Positions 23,800 through 34,732 of a DNA stretch of 64,000 bases are shown here, piece after piece. Each line of letters opens with the position of its first letter. Position 1 is the first letter of the stretch. The DNA is from Dipteris shenzhenensis. Taxonomy: Eukaryota > Polypodiophyta > Polypodiopsida > Gleicheniales. The translations under genes were made by a program, and so were the position numbers. Under the pieces are notes generated by a model. The model was given only the letters and a program-made list of their open reading frames with translations, did not search any database and was not told where the DNA came from. The stretch lies in the NCBI GenBank assembly GCA_047967505.1, contig CM106538.1; one strand, written 5' to 3'.

Positions 23800-24040
23800 C
23801 TGGAAAAAGTTTGTAAGTTTGCTCTTTCTTGCTTTCTTGCTCGTCCTTGCTTTCTTGCTTCAATGAATGAAATGAGGGGAGAATGAATGAAGAAGGAAGA
23901 CTATATATAAGAAAAATTAGGTTTTCCTCCTCCTCTCCTATTGGCTTTCCATTCCTTCCCTCTCCTATTGGCTTTTCATTTCTCCCCTCTGCCATTGGCT
24001 CCCATTACTCCCCCTCTCCCATTGGACCCCCATCCCTCAT
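23800..24040 (-). promoter_or_regulatory. Candidate minus-strand promoter: four 27-bp CCAAT repeats plus TATA
   Basis: On the minus strand CCAAT boxes end at 24021, 23994, 23967 and 23940, exactly 27 bp apart, inside a 27-bp tandem repeat. About 30 bp further downstream is TTATATATAG (23910-23901). A start site would be expected near 23870. A consensus-like donor, CCAG followed by GTACTTGC, occurs at 23800/23799, pairing in principle with the acceptor at 19328 ahead of the DUF7869 coding exon. In that model the leader intron would contain the palindrome array and the left satellite array. The motifs are visible; promoter activity and splicing are inference. Confidence 0.4.
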
Positions 24041-24699
24041 CCCAATCTTCCATTAGCCCTCCCCCATCCATTTCTTCTTCCTCCCCCAATCCCATCCCAC
24101 ATTTCCACCATGTCCCATACTCCTCTCATTTCCCAAAATCCCATATTTCCCCATCTCACCCTCCTCTTTTTCATCCCCTATTAACTCCCCTCACTCATTT
24201 CACTCCCTTATTATCCTACTCCCCTATTACCTTCCCCTCTCCCATTCCATTCTTCCCTCCCCACTCTCACTTCCACTTCCCATTACTCACTTGCCATTTG
24301 AAAACTATTAATATATTATTATACTATTTTTTATACTTATTATCATATACCCCTATTACTTCCCTCTCCCATTCCACTCCTCCCTTCTCACTCCCACTTC
24401 CACTTCCCATTACTCACTTGCTATACACATTTGCAAACTATTAATATATTATTATATGATTTTTTATACTATTTGCAAACTTACATGTGGGCCAAATCAC
24501 AGGTGTCAAAGCGATCCTATTGTGGTCATACAACAACTGTGCTTTTATTCAAGGGCGTATTTATCCTCATCAACAAGCTTATTTACTCAAGGTATGAAGT
24601 GCATAATATGTGCACTAGGTGTTTACTTTGTTGTATCAAAATTGTTTGCCACACACACACACACACATATACACATACCGAGAATTTTCTAATATTATC
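24040..24699. repeat. Pyrimidine-rich centre with a 130-bp duplication
   Basis: A segment of about 130 bp (CCCTCTCCCATTCCA, then CACTTCCACTTCCCATTACT, then ACTATTAATATATTATTATA) occurs at about 24236-24365 and again at about 24366-24480. A short (CA)n run lies at 24652-24666, followed by the first monomer of the right satellite array. No coding domain was recognised. The plus-strand partner promoter expected for a divergent arrangement could not be identified. Confidence 0.65.
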
Positions 24700-27600
24700 G
24701 CATCTACATTTCTCCGATGGGCACAAAACTTTGTACATGCCTCAACCTAGGTCGTATTGACTTGCATACAAAGTGGTGCACCCATCCCATAAGTACTTGT
24801 TCGGATAACACACCTCCAAACGTATTTTATGACGATTGTGCATAACACTAGGAACAAAATGGTGTATAATGTGCGATCGACTATGCAAAGCATATCCAAT
24901 GGATACAAGACTTTGCACGTTCCTCAACCTAGGCAGTATTGACTTGTGTGTAAAGTGGCATCCCCATCTGATAAGTAATTGTTTGAAAAATACACCTAGG
25001 ATCGTGTTTTTTGACGGTTGTACATGACACCAAGGCCAAAAATAGTATTTAATACTCAATCTACCATGTAAAGCATATCTGATGGGCACAATACTTTGCA
25101 CGTGCCTTAAAAGCAGTGGTATGGTATTCCATGCAAAGTGGAACGCCCATTCAATAAGTACTTGGTATGATAATACACCTATTAAGAGCGTGTTCTTTGA
25201 CAGATGTGCATAACACTAGGGGGAAAACGGTGTATAATGTGTGATCCCCCATGCAAAGCATAACTGATAGACACAAAACTGTGCATGCACATCAACCTAG
25301 TTGAAATTGACTTTCTTGCAAAGTGGCTCCCCCATCTAACAAGTACTTTTAGAATATCACACCTAGGACCATGTTTTTTATTGGTTGTTGTCCATGACAC
25401 TAAGGCAAAAACGCTGTTTTATGCTTAATCGACAATGCAACACATATCCGATCATCACAATACTTTGCACACATCTCAACCTAGGTATTATTGACTTACA
25501 TGCAAAGTGGCGTGCCCATACCATAAGTACTTAGTCGAATAACACATCTAGGACAGCGTTTTTTGACGGTTGTGCATGACACTAAGGCCAAAATAGTGTT
25601 TAATGCTTGTTCGACAATGCAAAGCATATCCGATGGTGACAATACTTTGCACGCACCTAAGCATAGTTGAAACGAACTTGCGTGAAAAGTGGAGCCCCCA
25701 TCTAATAAGTACTTGTTTGAATAACACACCTATGGCCGTTTTTTTATATGGTTGTGCATGACACTAAGGCAAAAACAGTGTTTTAAGCTTGCTTGATCGA
25801 CAATGCAAAGCATATCTGATGGGCACAATACCTTGCACACTCCTTCAACTAGGTGGAATTAACTTACATACAAAGTGGCATTCCCATCGCATAAGTACTT
25901 GATCGGATAACACACCTTCAACGTGTGTTTCGGATAACATACCTAGTAGCGTGTTTTTTTTACGGATGTGCATGACACTAGAGCAAAAATAGTATTTAAT
26001 GCTCGATTTACCATGCCAAGGATATCCGATGGGCATAATACTTTTCCTACACTACAACCTAGGTGGTATTGAAATGTTCTCAAAGAGGCACACCCATCCG
26101 ATAAGTACTTGGTCAACTAACACTCCTAAGGGTGTGTTTTTTTGCGGATGTGCATATCACTAGGGGAAAAACGGTGTATAATGCGTGATAGACCATGCAA
26201 ATCATATCCGATGGTGACAATACTTTGCATGCACCTCAATGTTGTTGAAACGGACTTGCATGCAAAGTGGAGCCCCCATCCGATAAGTACTTGTTTGATT
26301 AACACACCTAGGACCGTGTTTTTTCATGGTTGTGCATGACACTAAGGCAAAAACGTTGTTTTATGCTTGATCAACAATGCAAAGCATATCCAATGGGCAC
26401 AATACTTTGCACACACCTTCAACTAGGTGGAATTGACTTACATGCAAAGTGGCACTCCCATCCCATAAGTGCTTAATCGGATAACATACCTAGCAGTGTG
26501 TTTTTTTACGGATGTGCATGACACTAGAGCAAAAATAGTATTTATTGCTCGATCGATCATGCAAAGGATATTCGATGGGCACAACACTTTTTGTATGCCT
26601 CAACCTAGGTGGTATTGGAATTTTCTCAAAGAGGCACACCCATCCGATAAGTACTTGGTCAGTTAACACACCTAAGGGCGTGTTTTTTTGCGGATGTGCA
26701 TATCACTCGGAAAAAAATGGTGTATAATGCGTCATCGACCATGCAAAGCACATCCGATGGTGACAATACTTTGCACGCACCTCAATGTAGTTGAAACGGA
26801 CTTGTGTGCAAAGTGGATCCCCCATCCGATAAGTACTTGTTTGAATAACACACCTACGGCCGTGTTTTTATTTGGTTGTGCATGACACTAAGGCAAAAAC
26901 GGTGTTTTATGCTTGATCAACAATGCAAAGCATATCCGATGGGCACAATACCTTGCACACACCTTTAACTAGGTGGAATTGACTTACATGCAAAGTGGCA
27001 TTCCCACCACATAAGTACTTGATCGGATAACACACTAAGCAGAGTGTTTTTTTACGGATGTGCATGACACTAAGGCAAAAATGGTATTTAATGCTCAATT
27101 GACCATGCAAAGCATATCCGATGGGCACAATAATTTTCCTACACCTTAACCTAGGTGGTATTGAAATGTTCTCAAAGAGGCACACCCATCCGATAAGTAC
27201 TTGGTCAGATAACACACCTAAGGGCGTGTTTTTTTGCGGATGTGCATATCACTAGGGAAAAAACAATGGATAATGCGTGATCGACCATGCAAATCATATC
27301 CGATGGTGACAAGACTTTGCACCTACCTCAACATAGTTGAAACAGACTTGGGTGCAAAGTGGAGCCCCCATCTGATAAGTACTTGTTTGATTAACACACC
27401 TAGGACCGTGTTTTTTCATGGTTGTGCATGACACTAAGGCAAAAACGTTGTTTTATGCTTGTTCGACATTGCAAAGCATATCCGATGGGCACAATACTGT
27501 GCACACACCTTCAATTAGGTGGAATTGACTTACATGCAAAGTGGCACTCCCATCCCATAAGTGCTTGATCAGATAACATACCTAGCAGTGTGTTTTTTTA

Positions 27601-30600
27601 CGGATGTGCATGACACTAAAGCAAAAATAGTATTTATTGCTCGATCGATCATGCAAAGGATATCCGATGAGCACAAAACTTTTCGTACACCTCAACCTAG
27701 GTGGTATTGGAATGTTCTCAAAGAGGCACAACCATCCGATAAGTACTTGGTCAGATAACACACCTAAGGGCATGTTTTTTTACAGATGTGCACATCATTG
27801 GGGAAAAAATGGTGTATAATGTGTGATCGACCATGCAAAGCATATCCGATGGTGACAATACTTTGCACGCACCTCAATGTATTTGAAACGGATTTGTGTG
27901 CAAAGTGGAGCCCCCATTCGATAAGTACTTGTTTGAATAACACACCTACGGCCGTGTTTTTATATGGTTGTGCATGACACTAAGGCAAAAACGGTATTTT
28001 ATGCTTGATCGACAATGCAAAGCATATCCGATGGGCACTATACCTTGCACACACCTTCAACTAGGTGGAATTGACTTATATGCAAAGTGGCATTCCCATC
28101 GCATAAGTACTTGATCGGATAACACACCTAGCAGCATGTTTTTTTACGGATGTGCATGACACTAAGGCAAAAATGGTATTTAATGCTCGATCGACCATGC
28201 AAAGCATATCCGATGGGCACAATACTTTTCCTAAACCTTAACGTAGGTGGTATTGAAATGTTCTCAAAGATGCACACGCATCCGATAAGTACTTGGTCAG
28301 ATAACATTCCTAAGGGCGTGTTTTTTTACGGATGTGCATATCACTACGGGAAAAACGTTGTATAATGCGTAATCGACCATGTAGAGCATATCCAATGGTG
28401 ACAATACTTTGCACGCATCTCAACCTAGTTGAAATAGACTTGTGTGCAAACTGGAGCCCCCATCCGATAAGTACTTGTTTGATTATTACACTTAGGACCA
28501 TGTTTTTTCATGGTTGTGCATGACACTAAGGCAAAAACGTTGTTTTATGCTTGTTCGACATTGCAAATCATATCCAATGGGCACAATACTTTGCACACAC
28601 CTTTAACTAGTGGAATTGACTTACATGCAAAGTGGCACACCCATCCCATAAGTGCTTGATTGGATAACATACCTAGCAGCGTGTTTTTTTACGGATGTGC
28701 ATGACACTAGAGCAAAAATAGTATTTAATGCTCGATTGACCATGCAAAGGATATCCGATGGGCACAACACTTTTCCTACACCGCAACCTAGGTGGTATTG
28801 AAATTTTCTCAAAGAGGCACACCCATCCGATAACTACTTGGTCAGATAACACACCTAAGCGCATGTTTTTTTGTGGATGTGCATATCACTTGGGAAAAAA
28901 CAGTGTATAATGCGTGATCGACCATACAAATCATGTCCGATGGTGACAATACTTTGCATGCACCTCAAAATAGTTGAAATGGGCTTGCGTGCAAAGTGAA
29001 GCCCCCATCCGATAAGTACTTGTTTGATTAACACACCTAGGACCGTGTTTTTTCATGGTTGTGCATGACACTAAGGCAAAAACGTTGTTTTATGCTTGAT
29101 CGACAATGCAAAGCATATCCGATGGGCACAATACTTTGCACACACCTTCAACTAGGTGGAATTGACTTACATGCAGAGTGGCACTCCCATCCCATAAGTG
29201 CTTGATCGGATAACATACCTAGCAACGTGTTTTTTTACAGATGTGCATGACACTAGAGCAAAAATAGTATTTATTGCTCAATCGATCATGCAAAGGATAT
29301 CCGATGGGCACAACACTTTTCGTATGCCTCAACCTAGGTGGTATTGGAATGTTCTCAAGGAGGCACACCCATCCGCTAAGTACTTGGTCAGATAACACAC
29401 CTGAGCGCGTGTTTTTTTGCGGATGTGCATCACTCGAGAAAAAATGGTGTATAATGCGTAATCGACCATGCAAAGCATATCTGATGGTGAAAATACTTTG
29501 CACGCACCTCAACGTAGTTGAATCAGACTTGTGTGCAAAGTGGAGCCCCCATCCGATAAGTACTTGTTTGAATAATACACCTACGGCCGTGTTTTTATAT
29601 GGTTGTGCATTACACTAAGGCAAAAACAGTGTTTTATGCTTGATTGACAATACAAAGCATATCCGATGAGCACAATACCTTGCACACACCTTCAACTAGG
29701 TGGAATTGACTTACATGCAAAGTGGCATTCCCATCGCATAAGTACTTGATCGGATAACACACCTAGCAGCGTGTTTTTTTACAGATGTGCATGACACTAA
29801 GGCAAAAATGGTATATAATGCTCGATCGACCATGCAAAGCATATCCGATGGGCACAATACTTTTCCTACACCTTAACCTAGGTGGTATTGAAATGTTCTC
29901 AAAGATGCACACGCACCCGATAAGTACTTGGTCAGATAACATACCTAAGGGCATGTTTCTTTGCAGATGTGCATATCACTACGGGAAAAACGTTGTATAA
30001 TGCGTAATCAACCATGCAGAGCATATCCGATGGTGACAATACTTTGCACGCATCTCAACCTAGTTAAAACGAACTTGCGTGCAAATTGGAGCCCCTATCC
30101 GATAAGTACTTACACACTTAGGACCGTGTTTTTTCATGGTTGTGCATGACACAAAGCAAAAAGGTGTTTTATGCTTGATCGACAATGCAAAGCATATCCG
30201 ATGGGCAGAATGCTTTGCACACACCTTTAACTAGTGGAATTTACTTACATTCAAGGTGGCACACCCATCCCATAAGTGCTTGATCGGATAACATACCTAG
30301 CAGCATGTTTTTTTACGGATGTGCATGACACTAGAGCAAAAATAGTATTTAATGCTCGATCAACCATGCAAAGGATATCCGATGGGCACAACACTTTTCC
30401 TACACCACAACCTAGGTGGTATTGAAATGTTCTCAAAGAGGCACACCCATCCGATAAGTACTTGGTCAGATAACACACCTAGGCATGTTTTTTTGCGGAT
30501 GTGCATATCACTTGGGAAAAAACAGTGTATAATGCGTGATCGACCACACAAATCATATCCGATGGTGACAATACTTTGCACACACCTCAATGTAGTTGAA

Positions 30601-32272
30601 ACGGACTTGCGTGCAAAGTGGAGCCCCCATCTGATAAGTACTTTTTGATTAACACACCTAGGACCGTGTTTTTTCATGGTTGTGCATGACACTAAGGCAA
30701 AAACGTTGTTTTATGCTTGATCGACAATGCAAAGCATATCTGATGGGCACAATACTTTGCACACACCTTCAACTAGGTGGAATTGTCTTATATGCAGAGT
30801 GGCACTCCCATCCCATAAGTGCTTGATCGGATAGCATACCTAGCAACGTGTTTTTTTATGGATGTGCATGACACTCGAGCAAAAATAGTATTTATTGCTT
30901 GATCGATCATGCAAAGGATATCTGATGGGCACAACACTTTTGGTACGCCTCAACCTAGGTGGTATTGGAATGTTCTCAAAGAGGCACACCCATCCGCTAA
31001 GTACTTGGTCAGATAACACACCTGAGGGCGTGTTTTTTTGTGGATGTGCATATCACTCGGGAAAAAATGGTGTATAATGCGTAATCGACCATGCAAAGCA
31101 TATCCGATGGTGACAATACTTTGCACGCACCTCAACGTAGTTGAAACGGAATGGTGTGCAAAGTGGAGCCCCCATCCGATAAGTACTTGTTTGAATAATA
31201 CACCTACGGCCGTGTTTTTATATGGTTGTGCATTACACTAAGGTAAAAACAATGTTTTATGCTTGATCGACAATGCAAAGCATATCCGATGGGCACAATA
31301 CCTTGCACACACCTTCAACTAGGTTGAATTGACTTACATGCAAAGTGGCATTCCCATCGCATAAGTACTTGATCGGATATCACACCTAGCCTGTGTTTTT
31401 TCATGGTTGTGCATGACACTAAGGCAAAAACGGTGTTTTATGCTTGATCGACAATGCAAAGCATATCCGATGGGCACAATACTTTGCACACACCTTTAAC
31501 TAGGTGGAATTGACTTACATTCAAAGTGGCACACCCATCCCATAAGTGCTTGAGCGGATAACATACCTAGTAGCGTGTTTTTTTACAGATGTGCATGACA
31601 CTAGAGCAAAAATAGTATTTAATGCTCGATCGACCATGCAAAGGATATCCGATGGGCACAACACTTTTCCTACACTGCAACCTAGGTGGTATTGAAATGT
31701 TCTCAAAGAGGCACACCCATCCGATAAGTACTTGGTCAGATAACACACCTAACGGCATGTTTTTTTGTGGATGTGCATATCACTAGGGGAAAAAAAGTGT
31801 ATAATGCGTGATCGACCATGCAAATCATATCCGATGGTGACAATACTTTGCACTCACCTCAATGTAGTTGAAACGGACTTGCGTGCAAAGTGGAGCCCCC
31901 ATCCGATAAGTACTTGTTTGATTAACACACCTAGGACCGTGTTTTTTCATGGTTGTGCATGACATTAAGGCAAAAACGTTGTTTTATGCTTGATCGACAA
32001 TGCAAAGCATATCCGATGGGCACAATACTTTGCACACAGCTTCAACTAGGTGGAATTGACTTACATGCAAAGTGGCACTCCCATCCCATAAGTGCTTGAT
32101 TGGATAACATACCTAGCAGCGTATTTTTTTACGGATGTGCATGACACTAGAGCAAAAATAGTATTTAATGCTCGATCGACCATGCAAAGGATATCCGATG
32201 GGCACAACACTTTTCTTACACCTCAACCTAGGTGGTATTGGAATGTTCTCAAAGAGGCACACCCATCTGATA
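24700..32272 (+). repeat. Right satellite array, 182-bp monomers, 1092-bp higher-order repeat
   Basis: About 41 monomers occur in head-to-tail order. Three monomer types follow each other. Type A has GTGTTTTT(A/C)ATGGTTGTG, type B has GTGTTTTTTTACGGATGTGC followed by ATGACAC, and type C has TTTTTTTGCGGATGTGCATA followed by TCAC. Matching positions recur every 546 bp (for example 26142, 26688, 27234). A sub-variants alternate (CCTAGGACCGTG against CCTACGGCCGTG), giving a six-monomer, 1092-bp higher-order repeat. Later units include shortened and rearranged trimers, as near 31380. Each monomer has one T-run of five to eight. The monomer length is close to a nucleosome plus linker, as in centromeric satellites, but the array sits inside a transposon. 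Confidence 0.95.
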
Positions 32273-32711
32273 AGGGAGAGAGAGAAAAGTTTAAGAGAAT
32301 GAAACGTGGCGAGAGGAGAGAGGGAAAGAGAGAAATTAAGAGAGAGAAGAGGGGCTCTTCGAGGCCATGGCCGCCAAAGGGAGAGAGAGAATGAGAAATG
32401 AGAGAGAAGAGTAGGGAGGGAGAGAAAGAGAGAGAGGGAGAGAGACAAGAGATTAAGAGAGAGAAGAGGGGCTCCTTAAATGAGAGACAAGAGTAGGGAG
32501 GGAAAGAAAGAGAGAGCTAAGAGAGGGAGAGAGAGAAGAGAGTCTCCTGGTGGCAATGAGAGAGAAGAGTAGGGAGGGAAAGAAAGAGAGAGCTGAGAGA
32601 GGGAGAGAGAGATTAAGAGAGTCTCCTGGCGGCCGTGGCTACTAGAGGGAGGGAGAGGGAGAGAGAGAGAGAGAAGAGAGGAGGGAGACTTAGGGAGAGA
32701 GAAAGAGAGAA

Positions 32712-32747
<36 letters not shown>

Positions 32748-32849
32748 AGAGAGGGAGAGAGAGGGAATGAAACTTCTGTGCTAGAGGGAGGGAGAGGGAG
32801 AGAGAGAGAGAGAAGAGAGGAGGGAGACTTAGGGAGAGAGAAAGAGAGA

Positions 32850-32924
<75 letters not shown>

Positions 32925-33021
32925 TGAGAGAGAAGAGAGGAGGGAGACTTAGGGAGAGAGAGATAAAGAGAGAGGGAGAGAGAATGAAACTTCTAGCGGC
33001 CGTGGCTACCAAGAGAGAGAG

Positions 33022-33059
<38 letters not shown>

Positions 33060-33570
33060 CTCACGGCCGTGGCCGCCAAGGGAGGGAGGGAGGGGGAGGG
33101 AGGGAGGAAGGCTGAGAGAGATTAAGAGAGAGAATTCAGAGAGAGAGAGAGAGAGACATAGAGAGGGAAAGAATGACAAATCCTAGCGACCAAGAGGATA
33201 GAGGTAGGGAGGTAGAGAGGCTAAGAGAGAGAGAGAGAGAGACAAGGAGAGAGAGAGAGAGAGAGAAGAGGAGAGAGAGAGAGAGGAGAGAGAGAGAGAG
33301 GAGAGAGATGGAGAGAGAGAGAGAAATAATTACGAATCCTAGGGGGAGAGAGAGAGATAAAGAGAGAGAATGAAAAATCTTAGCCCCCATGGGAGGGAGA
33401 GAAAGAGAGACTTGAGATAAACTAAGAGAGAGAATGAGTGGGATGAGGACAAAGAGGGAAACACATAAGAGTTATCAGAGAGAGAGAGAGAGATTAAGAG
33501 AGAGAATGAGGTGTCTTGACTATGGCTACAGTGAGAATTAGGAGTCGAGAGAGAGAGAGAGAAAGTAAAG
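32273..33570. repeat. GA-rich tract with embedded GC palindromes
   Basis: The last satellite monomer breaks off at CATCTGATAAG, and a (GA)n-rich tract follows. Embedded in it are at least five relatives of the 22-kb palindrome: GGCCATGGCCGCC (32363), TGGCGGCCGTGGCTAC (32627), AGCGGCCGTGGCTACC (32995), CACGGCCGTGGCCGCC (33062) and a degraded AGCGACCAAG (33185). Tandem blocks of about 150 bp also recur (32640-32760, 32785-32900). Open frames are artefacts. Confidence 0.9.
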
Positions 33571-34732
33571 GGAGAGTTTTATATATTTATATGTTTTATA
33601 TTATACTTTTAAAAAATTATAAAAGAGTGAATTTATGGTTTGTTTTGAAGGTGAGATAATATTTTTATATATATTCATCTTGTAAATTGAAAAATGTTAA
33701 CTTTTCTTTAGATACTTGTTCTTCATTTCTCTCACATGCAAGTTTAGCCTCTACATCAAAACCCCTTCTTTTGCATATTTAAGCCTCTTAAACCCCAGCA
33801 CATTAAAACGAACACAGAAAAAGAAATTATTTATTGCTTTTCTTCGCTTCGACGGTTGGTTTAGCATAGTTTAGCATAGATTAGATTGCCTTAGAGGAGA
33901 GACAATTCTCCAAGTTGCCAATCGAAGCCATGTTCAAATTTTTCTAACTAGTTCCTAATCGTTGTCAGTCCCTTCGCTCACATGCGGTTTAACACTCATA
34001 ACATGCTATTAAATAAGACCTTTTACCATTTACCAAGAAGTTTATCAGTGGGCAGATTACATGAGTAGATATCAGTGGACAGATTACATATATCAGTTGA
34101 CAGATTACATGTCATGGGACATATTGGAGCTTGATGATTATTGCTTATTTTTATTGCATTTGTATGAATATTTAAGCTCATTTATTGTCATAAAAAACCT
34201 TGTAAAGCCTTCTATGCTATTTTTTACATTTATTGTCATATGAAGCGCCTTGTAATAAACCCGACCATCCCGACCATTCACTATTTAACGAGTATCAGTG
34301 GGCTGCATAAGTGGATATCATGTGGGCTGCATAAGTGGATATCAGTGGAACAATTTTTAGTGGGTAGATTGCATCAGTTGGGTATCAGTGCACAGATATC
34401 AATGGATGGACAGATTACATGTCATCATGAAGATTGAAGCTTTATGACTAGAGGGCAAATCAATGGATGGACAGATTACATGTCTTCACGAAGATTGAAG
34501 CTTTATCACTAGATGACATTTTATATTATTGTAAAGCTTTATTGGCTAATTTTTTTACATTTGTACAAATATTTAAGCCTTGTAAAGCCTTCTAGGCTAT
34601 TTCCCACATTTATTGCCATATGAAGCCTTGTAAAGCCTTTTGGGCTATTTCCCACATTTATTGTATCAAGCGTTGTATATTGTACTTTACTTGTATGTAT
34701 CTAAATTCTTCATTATCTTTTCTTGTAGGATT
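33571..34732. other. AT-rich stretch and small repeats upstream of the plus-strand gene
   Basis: A TATA-like word occurs near 33773 (CATATTTAAGC). From about 34040 to 34500 the words CAGATTACATGT, ATATCAGTGG and TTGAAGCTTTAT(C/G)ACTAGA recur, and GCCTTGTAAAGCCTT(C/T)T repeats between 34190 and 34660. A good splice acceptor (ATCTTTTCTTGTAG) ends at 34728, four bases before an ATG. The region is therefore probably leader plus intron of the following gene. Confidence 0.45.

Noticed and set aside
19430-32272. Dozens of similar 60-65-codon frames that look like a conserved protein family
   Set aside because: They recur at the satellite period and on whichever strand the array faces. Similarity is nucleotide repetition, not protein conservation.
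19430-32272. Satellite array as a CRISPR array
   Set aside because: Units are contiguous 182-bp monomers without unique spacers, and the context is a plant nuclear genome.
32476-33390. Ser/Leu-rich minus-strand frames of up to 178 codons
   Set aside because: Artefacts of the GAGA tract.
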